From: Streptomyces sp. NBC_01669
GTDB lineage: Bacteria; Actinomycetota; Actinomycetes; Streptomycetales; Streptomycetaceae
Assembly: GCF_026339735.1 (NCBI RefSeq)
Contig: NZ_JAPEQG010000001.1
Coordinates: 6,014,001 to 6,078,000, forward strand
Reading direction: 5' to 3'
DNA: 64,000 nt
Part shown: one piece after another, positions 1-7,448 of the stretch
How positions within the stretch are numbered: position 1 is the stretch's first letter
How the letters are laid out: each line of letters starts with the position of its first letter
The notes under the pieces: generated by a model
What the model was told of the DNA's origin: nothing
Database searches by the model: none
What the model saw: the letters and a program-made list of their open reading frames with translations, nothing else
Position numbers and translations under genes: made by a program

Positions 1-96
1 CCCGCGGGTCACGTCCTCGCGGGGGCTCTCCGTTCATCCGCCTGCCCGGTGAAGGTTGAGAAGACGATCACGAGACAGGACGCCTGTGTGCCCGGG

Positions 97-738
97 TCAG
101 GGGGCGAGCAGCAGTACGTCCGCGCGCTCCTTGGCGGCCGCGTACCGCTTCGCCACGTCCTGCCAGTTGACGACGCGCCACATCGCCTCGATGAAGTCGA
201 CCTTCTGGTTCTTGTACTGCAGGTAGAAGGCGTGCTCCCAGGCGTCGAAGACCAGGATCGGGACCGAGCCCTGGCCGACGTTGCCCTGGTGGTCGTAGAC
301 CTGCTCGACGATCAGCTTGCCGCTGACCGGCTCGTACGCGAGAACGCCCCAGCCGGATCCCTGCGTGGTGGCCGCGGCCTTCGTCAGCTGGGACTTGAAG
401 CCGGCGTAGGAGCCGAAGGAGTCGGCGAGCGCGTCCGCGAGGTCGCCGACGCCGTCCGCCGCGAGAGGCTCGCCGCCGCCGTCACCGCTCATGTTGTGCC
501 AGTAGATGGAGTGCAGGATGTGGCCGGACAGGTGGAACGCGAGGTTCTTCTGCAGGCCGTTGATCGCCCCCCAGGCCTCCTTGTCGCGCGCCTCCTCCAG
601 CTGCTCCAGGGTGTCGTTGGCGCCCTTGACGTAGGCGGCGTGGTGCTTGTCGTGGTGGAGCTCGATGATCTGCGGGTTGATGACCGGTTCGAGCGCCGCG
701 TAGTCGTACGGGAGTTCCGGGAGCGTGTACGTGGCCAT
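97..738 (-). CDS. sodF: Fe-type superoxide dismutase
   Basis: A 213-residue Fe/Mn-family superoxide dismutase that converts superoxide to peroxide and oxygen in the cytoplasm. The four metal ligands are visible: His28 in the HHDKHH helix, His76 (GHILHS, followed by W80), and Asp165/His169 in DAWEH. Length and N-terminus (MATYTLPELPYDY) are normal for the family. The start at 738 has a good Shine-Dalgarno, GGAGGG, eight bases upstream. A Nur-type nickel operator lies 34 bp upstream, which points to the iron enzyme that streptomycetes silence when nickel is available and the Ni-SOD takes over. Family assignment is certain; iron rather than manganese is inferred from the operator. Confidence 0.95.
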   Translation of the reverse strand: MATYTLPELPYDYAALEPVINPQIIELHHDKHHAAYVKGANDTLEQLEEARDKEAWGAINGLQKNLAFHLSGHILHSIYWHNMSGDGGGEPLAADGVGDLADALADSFGSYAGFKSQLTKAAATTQGSGWGVLAYEPVSGKLIVEQVYDHQGNVGQGSVPILVFDAWEHAFYLQYKNQKVDFIEAMWRVVNWQDVAKRYAAAKERADVLLLAP

Positions 739-771
739 GGGGCGAACCCTCCAGCTGCTTTCCTGTTGTTA

Positions 772-788
772 TTGCAACCTATATGCAA
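772..788. promoter_or_regulatory. Nur (nickel-responsive Fur-family) box upstream of sodF
   Basis: The sequence TTGCAA-N5-ATGCAA forms a near-perfect inverted repeat in an AT-rich patch 34 bp upstream of the sodF start codon. It matches the published Streptomyces Nur consensus tTGCaa-N5-ttGCAA at all but one position. Nur with nickel represses sodF in S. coelicolor, so the gene and the site fit each other. The site also lies about 130 bp upstream of the divergent kinase remnant. Confidence 0.8.
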
Positions 789-921
789 ATGCAGGCTAGC
801 AGGAGGAGGGAGCAGGCGCGGCCGCGCGTACGGGCAGGGGACAGCCGGACCCCTGCGTCGAACCGCCGCGCCGAAACGGGAACTCTCGGTGCACAGTGAG
901 AAGTCCACAGAGGGAGCCGGT

Positions 922-1557
922 ATGTGGATGGGTATCGATCTCGGTACACAGGGCGTCCGTGCGGTCGTCGCCTCCGACCGCGGGGAGATCCTTGGCAGCG
1001 GCGCGGCTCCACTGACCGGCGGACGCGACGGCGTGCGTCACGAGCAGCTGCCCGCGGACTGGTGGACCGCGGTGTGCGCGGCCACCCGGCAGGCGCTGCG
1101 CTCCGGGAGCGGGCCGCCGCGCGCCCTCGCGGTCTGCGCCACGTCCGGCACCGTCCTGCTCGCCGACCGCACGGGCCGGCCACTGACCACCAGGCTGATG
1201 TATGACGACGGGGGGCGGCGGCCGAGGCGGTCAGGGCCCGGACCCCGCCGGCCGGTCCGCAGCGGTCACTGGAACCGGTTGCGCGCCGACATCCTGGGCC
1301 GGCCCGTCCACATCCCGCTGTACAGCGAACCCGCCTTCGGCATGGCGGTCCTCGCCGCGTACGGGGCACGGGCCACCGCCACCCTGCATGAGACCGCGGG
1401 CCACATGGTCAGAATCAGGCAGGTTCTGCGCCCCGACCCGGCGTGCACAGCCCGCCACACGGAGCCGTACCTCAAGCTGGTGGACGAACTGGAACGGCGG
1501 GGCCGGCTGTCCGGAGCGCTCGCCACCCACGCCCGGTCCCGAACGGAGAGCCGATGA
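922..1557 (+). pseudogene. FGGY-family carbohydrate kinase remnant (internal deletion plus frameshift)
   Basis: The first ~95 codons encode a typical FGGY kinase N-terminus (MGIDLGTQGVRAVVA, then ..CATSGTVLLAD..LMYDD). After LMYDD a G-run at 1210-1215 shifts the reading frame: the expected DGRAAAEAVRAR-type text continues in another frame. The original frame then resumes abruptly with a kinase C-terminus (NRLRADILGRPVHIP, EPAFGMAVLAAYG, EPYLKLVDELE). Functional FGGY kinases are about 480-500 residues; only ~210 remain, so the middle, including most of the ATP-binding lobe, is gone. The ribosome site (GAGGGAG) is still intact. The stop overlaps the start of the phosphatase gene, which suggests the two were once co-translated. 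The original substrate cannot be told. Confidence 0.82.
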
Positions 1558-2186
1558 CCAAGAGCCCGACCACCTTGTTCCTCGCCCGGCACGGACAGAC
1601 CGCGTGGCACGCCGAGAACCGCTACGCCGGGGTCAGTGACGTCGCCCTCACCGACGAGGGGCGCCGCCAGGCCGAACAGCTGGCTCAGTGGGCGTCCCGC
1701 CACCGGATCGACGCGATCTGGACGTCGACCCTCACCCGTGCCATCGAGACCGCCGAACCCGCCGGCTGGACGCTCGGCCTCGTACCCGGACGCGAACCCG
1801 ATCTGCGGGAGTGCGACTTCGGGACGGTGGAGGGGCGCACCCTCGCCGAGTTCGCCGCCGAGGACCCGGAACGGGCAGAGGCGTTCCGGGCCGACCCGGT
1901 GATCAACGCCTTCCCCGGGGCCGAGGACCCGCGCGTGGCGGCGGCCCGGGGGACGACGGCGCTGCGCCGGATCGCGGACGGCCATCCGGGGCAGCGGGTT
2001 CTCGTCGTCGCGCACAACACGCTGCTGCGGCTGGTGCTGTGCGAACTGCTGTCGATCCCGCTCGGCGCCTACCGCCGCGTCTTTCCGCAGCTGCGGAACG
2101 CGGCGGTGAGCGAGGTGCGGCTGGGGGAGGAGGGCGGCGCGCTGCTCTCCCTCAATGTGCCGTGCGCATCGGACGTCAGCCCTTGA
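1554..2186 (+). CDS. histidine phosphatase family protein (phosphoglycerate-mutase-like)
   Basis: A 210-residue protein of the histidine phosphatase superfamily. The phosphorylated histidine sits in LARHGQT (His13), followed by the ENRYAG loop, the DLRECDFGTVEGRT segment with its acid-base glutamate region, and the second catalytic histidine in VVAHNTLLR. The start codon overlaps the stop of the kinase remnant (ATGA), with GGAGAG upstream. Its 3' end overlaps the convergent permease by 11 bp. Being coupled to a sugar kinase remnant suggests a small phosphosugar substrate, but members of this family are too diverse to name one. Confidence 0.88.
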   Translation: MTKSPTTLFLARHGQTAWHAENRYAGVSDVALTDEGRRQAEQLAQWASRHRIDAIWTSTLTRAIETAEPAGWTLGLVPGREPDLRECDFGTVEGRTLAEFAAEDPERAEAFRADPVINAFPGAEDPRVAAARGTTALRRIADGHPGQRVLVVAHNTLLRLVLCELLSIPLGAYRRVFPQLRNAAVSEVRLGEEGGALLSLNVPCASDVSP

Positions 2187-3633
2187 CGGCCGCGGCCCGC
2201 CGCTGCCGCACGACACCGATCACGATGAGTACGGCGGTCAGCAGACCGGTCGCCAGCAGCTGGTCACGCGTTTCGGGCTGGCGCAGCATCAGCAGGAAGA
2301 TGCCGGCCATGGCCAGCAGTGCCAGCACCGTCCCCACCGGGAACAGCCACATCCGCACCACCAGCTTCTCGGGCGCCTCGCGCTCCAGCCGGGTGCGCAG
2401 CACCAGCTGCGAGGCCGCGATGAAGATCCAGACGACCAGGATCACCGCGCCGATCATGTTGAGCAGCCAGGGGAAGACATCGTCCGGCCGCCAGTAGCTG
2501 AGCAGCACGCAGAGGAAACCGAAGACGGACGAGACGAGAACCGCGTTGCGGGGCACCCCGGACGTGATCCTGCCGAGCCGCTGCGGGCCCTGGCCGCGGG
2601 CGACCAGTGAGCAGGCCATGCGCGAGGCGCCGTAGATGTTCGCATTCATCGCGGAGAGCAGCGCGACCAGGATGACCACATTCATGATCTCCGCGGCGCC
2701 GCTGATGCCGAGGTGGTCGAGGGTCGCGTAGAACGGGCCGACCGTGGCGACCTTCGGGTCGTCCCACGGCACGAGCGTGACGATGACCGCCATCGAACCG
2801 ATGTAGAACAGCGCGATCCGCCACATCGCCGTCCGCACCGCCTTCGCGACACCCCGAACCGGGTTCTCGGACTCGGCCGCGGCGATGGTGACCGTCTCCA
2901 GGCCGCCGTACGCGAAGACCGAGGCCAGCAGCCCGATGATGAAGCCGTTGGAGCCGTTCGGCAGGAACCCGCCGTCACCGGTGAGATTGGCGCCGCCGGG
3001 GGCGTCCGTACCGGGCAGCACGCCGAGGATCGCCAGCACACCCAGCACCAGGAAGAGCGTGATCGCGGCAACCTTGAGCGCGGCGAACCAGAACTCGAAC
3101 TCGCCGAAGTTCTTCACGGCGGCCAGGTTCGTGCCGAGGAAGACCGCCATGAACAGCGCGACCCAGGCCCACTCCGGGGTGCCGGGCAGCCAGCCGGTGA
3201 CGATCTTCGCGGCGCCGATCCCCTCGAGGCCGACGGCGACACAGAGCAGCACCCAGAACGCCCACCCGGCGGTGAACCCGGCCCACGGACCGATCGCCCG
3301 CTCCGCATGGACGGAGAACGAGCCGGATGCCGGATTGGCGGCGGACATCTCGCCGAGCATGCGCATCACGAACATGACCAGCAGTCCGGAGATGGCGTAG
3401 GCGAGGACGATCGAGGGTCCGGCGGAGGCGATACCGGCGCCGGAACCGACGAACAGCCCAGCACCGATGACGCCGCCGAGGGCGATCATCGACAGATGGC
3501 GCTGCTTGAGTCCATGGGTGAGGGCGGAGTCGACCGGGACTGCGGAGACTTCGGAGCCGGCGGTGGGGGGAGACGCGGATGTCCGAGACATGGACGTGCT
3601 CTGTTCGGTAGGCGAGACGGTGGACGAGGCCAC
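2176..3633 (-). CDS. amino acid permease (APC superfamily, GabP/AnsP type)
   Basis: About 485 residues with a hydrophilic N-terminal tail of ~50 residues and then 12 predicted membrane segments. The first carries the amino-acid-binding consensus GGVIGAGLFVGSG of the AAT subfamily (TC 2.A.3.1). It would be a proton-coupled importer in the cytoplasmic membrane. The GTG at 3633 is chosen because GGAGAG lies just upstream; the frame stays open to 3657. It is one of three closely related permease genes within 7 kb, and the segments VKNFGEFEFWFAALK and EREAPEKLVVRMW recur among them. The substrate is not readable from sequence; GABA, proline or aromatic amino acids are all possible for this subfamily. 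Confidence 0.9.
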   Translation of the reverse strand: MASSTVSPTEQSTSMSRTSASPPTAGSEVSAVPVDSALTHGLKQRHLSMIALGGVIGAGLFVGSGAGIASAGPSIVLAYAISGLLVMFVMRMLGEMSAANPASGSFSVHAERAIGPWAGFTAGWAFWVLLCVAVGLEGIGAAKIVTGWLPGTPEWAWVALFMAVFLGTNLAAVKNFGEFEFWFAALKVAAITLFLVLGVLAILGVLPGTDAPGGANLTGDGGFLPNGSNGFIIGLLASVFAYGGLETVTIAAAESENPVRGVAKAVRTAMWRIALFYIGSMAVIVTLVPWDDPKVATVGPFYATLDHLGISGAAEIMNVVILVALLSAMNANIYGASRMACSLVARGQGPQRLGRITSGVPRNAVLVSSVFGFLCVLLSYWRPDDVFPWLLNMIGAVILVVWIFIAASQLVLRTRLEREAPEKLVVRMWLFPVGTVLALLAMAGIFLLMLRQPETRDQLLATGLLTAVLIVIGVVRQRRAAAVKG

Positions 3634-3739
3634 AGTCTCTCCGCGCCCCCCGCCCACAGGGAACAGCTGTCCGCTATACGGGCACCGGGCTCACACATGG
3701 TGCACACGCGCGTACGCACCCGCGACGGCTCCGCCCCCG

Positions 3740-5149
3740 TCAGCCCCGGCGCCGGTCCCGCACCTCCCGCGCCAGCGCCACGAGCAGCACCAGACCGGTC
3801 GCCCCCGCCGACCACAGCACCTGCGGCCGCGCCACGTCATCGGTCAGCATCAGCACGAGCACGGCCACCAGCGCGACCAGGGTCAGCCAGGTCAGCCAGG
3901 GGAAGAACCACATCCGCAGGGTCAGGGCCTCGGGCGCCTCACGTTCGATACGGCGGCGCAGCCGCAGCTGGGACGCGGCGATCAGCCCCCATACGAACAG
4001 CAGCACCGCGCCGACCGAGTTGAGCAGATAGAGGAAGACGGAGTCGGGCCACTTCAGATTGAGCAGTACGGAGACGAAGCCGAAGGCGACCGAGGCGAGC
4101 ACCGCCCGCCGCGGCACCCCGCCCTCGCTCTCGCCGTCCCTGCCGCCCGACACCTTGAGCAGTCCGCGCGGCCCCTCGCCGCGTTCGGCCAGCGAGAAGA
4201 TCATCCGGGACGAGCCGTAGAGATTGGCGTTCAGCGCGGAGAGCAGCGCCACGAACACCACGATGTTCATGATCTGCCCGGCCGATGGCACCCCGATCGC
4301 GTCCAGGACCTTGACGTACGGGCTCAGTCCGGCCTGCTGCGCGGTCCACGGCAGCACCGTCACGATCACCAGCATCGACCCGACGTAGAAGAAGAGGATG
4401 CGCACGACCGCGCTGCGCACGGCGCGTCCCACCGCGCGCGCCGGATCGTCGGTCTCGGCCGCCGCGATGGTCACGACCTCCAGTCCGCCGAACGCGAAGA
4501 CGACGGTCAGGACACCGGACACGACCCCGGCCCAGCCGTTCGGCAGGAAACCGCCGTGGCCGGTCAGGTTGGTCAGTCCTACCGGATCCGTGTCCGGGAG
4601 CAGACCGAAAATGGCCAGCAGTCCGAGCACGAGGAAGACCACGATCGCGACGACCTTGAGCGCGGCGAACCAGAACTCGAACTCGCCGAAGTTCTTCACC
4701 GCGGTCAGATTGGCGACGGTGAACACCACCATGAACACGAGCACCCAGGCCCACTGGTCCACGGCCGGCACCCAGCCATGGGCGATCGTCGCGGCAGCGG
4801 TCGCCTCCACGGCGAGTACCACCACCAGCAGGAACCAGTAGAGCCAGCCCACACTGAACCCGGCCCACCGGCCGAGCGCCCGCTCCGCATGGACGGAGAA
4901 CGAACCGGAGGCGGGCATCGCGGCCGACATCTCGCCGAGCATCCGCATCACCAGCATCGCGAGGGTGCCGGCGATCAGATACGACACGACGATGGCCGGG
5001 CCCGCGACGGCGATCCCGGCGCCCGAACCCACGAAGAGACCGGCGCCGATCACCCCGCCCAGTCCGAGCATCGTCAGATGGCGCTGTTTCAGCCCGTGCG
5101 CCAGCGGCTCCGGCTGCCTGGGCTCCGTGGGGGGAGGGGTGTCGTGCAT
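3740..5149 (-). CDS. amino acid permease (APC superfamily, GabP/AnsP type)
   Basis: A 469-residue paralogue of the permease just downstream on the same strand. It has the same LGGVIGAGLFVGSG binding loop, the HAERALGRWAGF and FGEFEFWFAALK segments and 12 predicted membrane helices. One loop is expanded (SGGRDGESEGG near 4140). About 106 bp separate its stop from the next permease start, so the two may or may not be cotranscribed. The long region upstream (5150-5409) is shared with divergent bioY. Substrate unknown. Confidence 0.9.
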   Translation of the reverse strand: MHDTPPPTEPRQPEPLAHGLKQRHLTMLGLGGVIGAGLFVGSGAGIAVAGPAIVVSYLIAGTLAMLVMRMLGEMSAAMPASGSFSVHAERALGRWAGFSVGWLYWFLLVVVLAVEATAAATIAHGWVPAVDQWAWVLVFMVVFTVANLTAVKNFGEFEFWFAALKVVAIVVFLVLGLLAIFGLLPDTDPVGLTNLTGHGGFLPNGWAGVVSGVLTVVFAFGGLEVVTIAAAETDDPARAVGRAVRSAVVRILFFYVGSMLVIVTVLPWTAQQAGLSPYVKVLDAIGVPSAGQIMNIVVFVALLSALNANLYGSSRMIFSLAERGEGPRGLLKVSGGRDGESEGGVPRRAVLASVAFGFVSVLLNLKWPDSVFLYLLNSVGAVLLFVWGLIAASQLRLRRRIEREAPEALTLRMWFFPWLTWLTLVALVAVLVLMLTDDVARPQVLWSAGATGLVLLVALAREVRDRRRG

Positions 5150-5343
5150 GGGGTGCGGATCACTCTCGGATCATTTATGGGGAACCTACAGTCTCACGTT
5201 GCACGACCCCGCCCGGCGGACAGCCCCCTCCCGTCCCCACCTCAGTGACGAGCATCACGCCGTCGTGTGATTGCCCACCGGCCTTTGTGTGAACCCCACC
5301 AAGCCGCCGAGCGCCGCTTTGTGGGCGGCTGATGGTGATCGAG

Positions 5344-5363
5344 CGTTAACCCGTGGGCTAACG
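5344..5363. promoter_or_regulatory. inverted repeat, candidate operator of bioY
   Basis: CGTTAACCC-GT-GGGCTAACG: nine-base arms with one mismatch and a two-base centre, ending 46 bp before the bioY start. A TTAAC/GTTAA palindrome at this position in an actinobacterium is reminiscent of biotin-gene operators bound by the TetR-family repressor BioQ, but the match to a published motif was not checked. The position fits a repressor site over the core promoter. Confidence 0.55.
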
Positions 5364-5409
5364 TCAGCCTCAGTCTGTCCCCACCTGCCCTCACCACCGC
5401 GGAGTCCCG

Positions 5410-6006
5410 ATGAGCACTGCTGCCGCTGCCCCCGTCCGTACCGGAGCGGTCCTCGCCGACCTGCTGCCCGCAGCCCGGCACCGCTACGCCGTCGACACGG
5501 CCCTGGTCGTCGGCGGCGCCGCGCTCACCGGCATCGCCGCCCAGATCGCCGTCCCGGTCCCCGGCTCCCCGGTCCCCGTCACCGGCCAGACCTTCGCCGC
5601 GCTCCTCGTCGGCACCGCTCTCGGCGCCCGCCGCGGCTTCCTCTCCCTGGCTGTGTACGCGCTCGTCGGCATGGCGGGCATGCCGTGGTTCGCGGGCGGC
5701 AGCTCCGGCGCGGGCGGTGCCTCGTTCGGTTACGTCCTCGGCATGCTGCTCGCCGCCACCGTGGTCGGCGGCCTCGCCCGCCGCGGCGGCGACCGGTCGG
5801 TGCTGCGCACCGCGGGCACGATGGTGCTCGGCTCCGCGATCATCTACGCGATCGGTGTCCCGTACCTGGCACTCTCCACGGGGATGTCGGCGAGCGCCGC
5901 GATCGCGGCGGGCCTGGTGCCGTTCCTGCTCGGTGACGCGCTGAAGGCGGCCCTGGCGATGGGCGCGCTGCCCACCGCCTGGAAGCTCGTCGGCCGCCGC
6001 GGCTGA
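5410..6006 (+). CDS. bioY: biotin transporter BioY (ECF transporter S component)
   Basis: A 198-residue membrane protein with about six helices. The BioY signature is plain: QIAVPVPGSPVPVTGQTFAALLVG in the first third, then GARRGFLSLAVYALVGMAGMPWF and a C-terminal GLVPFLLGDALKAALA. BioY binds biotin at the outer face and works alone or with the shared ECF ATPases and EcfT. No ecfA/ecfT genes lie beside it, so energising partners, if used, come from elsewhere. It is transcribed divergently from a permease gene and has an inverted repeat over its probable promoter. It ends 9 bp from the convergent oxidoreductase gene. Confidence 0.93.
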   Translation: MSTAAAAPVRTGAVLADLLPAARHRYAVDTALVVGGAALTGIAAQIAVPVPGSPVPVTGQTFAALLVGTALGARRGFLSLAVYALVGMAGMPWFAGGSSGAGGASFGYVLGMLLAATVVGGLARRGGDRSVLRTAGTMVLGSAIIYAIGVPYLALSTGMSASAAIAAGLVPFLLGDALKAALAMGALPTAWKLVGRRG

Positions 6007-6015
6007 CACAGGGGG

Positions 6016-7356
6016 CTACTCGCCCTCGTAAACCCCTCCGAAGAGGCTCGCCGGGTCGTACTGCGACACCAGACCGGCGAGCCTCTTCCGCGTCCGCTCG
6101 TCGTGGAGCCCCCCGGTGCGGTCGCCGCCACCGAACGAGAAGTTCAGCGAGCGCCCCACGGCCAGCGGCTCCAGCACGGAGGACACCTGTGCGTACAGGG
6201 CCCGTACCGCCGCCACACCGGTCCCGTCGAGCGGCGAGAGCAGGCGCAGCAGGAAGGCGGCGTCGCGGTACGGCACGGCAGTGGGCACCGGGGGCTCCGC
6301 GGCCAGTGCCCCGCCCAGATGGTTGATCTGGACCACGGTCATCATCGGGGCCTTCGGCCCGGTCAGCTCCAGGGCCCGCAGCGCACGCTCCGCGTCCAGC
6401 CCGCTCAGCATCGCGCTGTCGCCGTAATAGGCGTGCGGGAACGGCGGGTCGCTGTGAATGGTGTGGCTGTCGGTGTACGGCATCTCCCGCAGCGAATCCG
6501 CGAGCGCGGGCCCGATCGCCCGCAGCGGGGCGACCAGCCGCTCGCCCTCGGCGGCACTGCCGGTGTACGCGACCCTCACCGAGATGAGATACCTCCCGCG
6601 CAGCGCCTCCGGCAGCTGGGGGATGTCCGGGTAGGGGAGCGCCGCCACGGACGAGGTCAACGCGTCAGGCACGGTCCGCGTCCACTCCAGATAGGTCCGC
6701 AGTACCTCGGACGCCGCTTCCCCGTCCGCGCCGTCGAAAGCGATCGAACCGCCGTACACCCGCGCCACCGGAACCAGCCCGATCTCCAGCGCGGTCACCA
6801 CCCCGAGCCGGTGCCCGCCGCCCAGCAGCGCCCAGAACAGCTCGGGTTCCCTTTCGGGGGTGACATGACGCAGCCGGGCGTCGGCCGTCACCACATCCAG
6901 CGAGCGCACCCGGTCGGCGGCGTAGCCGAACGTACGGCCCAGCACTCCGAGCCCGCCCCCCAGCGTGTACGAGACGGCGCCGACGCTCGGCGCGGAGCCG
7001 TTCAGCGGGGCGAGGCCGTGCGCGGCGGCGGCCTCGACGACCTGCCCCCAGCGCACCCCTGCCCCGATCCGGGCGGTCCCGGCGGCGGCGTCGATGCGTA
7101 CGTCGTCCATCCGGCGCGTACTGATCAGTACCCCGCCCTCGGCGGCGCCGGCCAGACCGTGCCCGGTGGCCTGGACGGCGACAGGCAGTCCGCGGGCGGC
7201 GGCGAACACGACGGCGGCCCGGACCTCGTCGGCATCGGTGGCGCCGACGATCAGTCCGGGCCGGAGCGTGAAACCGGTCTGGAAGCCGGCCAGTTCCTCC
7301 GCGTATCCGGGGTCGCCGGGGCGGAAGGTGAACTGGGCAGGCAACTGGTCGTTCAT
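6016..7356 (-). CDS. FAD-binding oxidoreductase (PCMH/BBE family)
   Basis: A 446-residue flavoenzyme. The PCMH FAD domain covers residues ~25-210, with QATGHGLAG (His66, the usual site of covalent flavin attachment) and YTLGGGLGVLGR. A substrate domain follows, and the C-terminal berberine-bridge motif RLAGLVSQYDPASLF closes the protein. The second attachment cysteine of bicovalent enzymes is absent, so the flavin would be linked through one histidine. No signal peptide is seen, so it is cytoplasmic. The ATG at 7356 is chosen because GGAGAG precedes it by seven bases. That site is itself part of a strong hairpin, and a separate inverted repeat lies just upstream. Substrate unknown. Confidence 0.88.
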   Translation of the reverse strand: MNDQLPAQFTFRPGDPGYAEELAGFQTGFTLRPGLIVGATDADEVRAAVVFAAARGLPVAVQATGHGLAGAAEGGVLISTRRMDDVRIDAAAGTARIGAGVRWGQVVEAAAAHGLAPLNGSAPSVGAVSYTLGGGLGVLGRTFGYAADRVRSLDVVTADARLRHVTPEREPELFWALLGGGHRLGVVTALEIGLVPVARVYGGSIAFDGADGEAASEVLRTYLEWTRTVPDALTSSVAALPYPDIPQLPEALRGRYLISVRVAYTGSAAEGERLVAPLRAIGPALADSLREMPYTDSHTIHSDPPFPHAYYGDSAMLSGLDAERALRALELTGPKAPMMTVVQINHLGGALAAEPPVPTAVPYRDAAFLLRLLSPLDGTGVAAVRALYAQVSSVLEPLAVGRSLNFSFGGGDRTGGLHDERTRKRLAGLVSQYDPASLFGGVYEGE

Positions 7357-7408
7357 GGGGAGGCTCTCCGTTCGCCCGGTGAAAACTGCGGCAGGAGAGA
7401 GCCTCCCC
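7357..7408 (-). promoter_or_regulatory. 5' leader hairpin masking the ribosome site of the FAD oxidoreductase gene
   Basis: Read on the minus strand, GGGGAGGCTCTC (7408-7397) and its perfect complement GAGAGCCTCCCC (7368-7357) are separated by 28 nt. The 3' arm abuts the ATG and carries the GGAGAG Shine-Dalgarno. A 12-bp stem of this GC content would hide the ribosome site unless opened, so translation is probably conditional. Confidence 0.55.
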
Positions 7409-7411
7409 GGT

Positions 7412-7436
7412 ATACCTGACATCGGCCGTCAGGTAT
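7412..7436. promoter_or_regulatory. perfect inverted repeat, candidate operator of the FAD oxidoreductase gene
   Basis: ATACCTGAC-N7-GTCAGGTAT, nine-base perfect arms, lies 56-80 bp upstream of the oxidoreductase start and 12 bp past the permease stop. It is AT-rich relative to its surroundings, and the proximal arm runs into a GTATAC sequence that could serve as a -10 element. This looks like a dimeric repressor site. A short terminator for the permease is less likely because the stem is short and no T-run follows. Confidence 0.55.
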
Positions 7437-7448
7437 GGACGGGCCCGG

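Noticed and set aside
5150..5409. A riboswitch ahead of bioY
   Set aside because: No known riboswitch senses biotin, the probable promoter leaves only a short leader, and the visible palindrome is better explained as a protein site.
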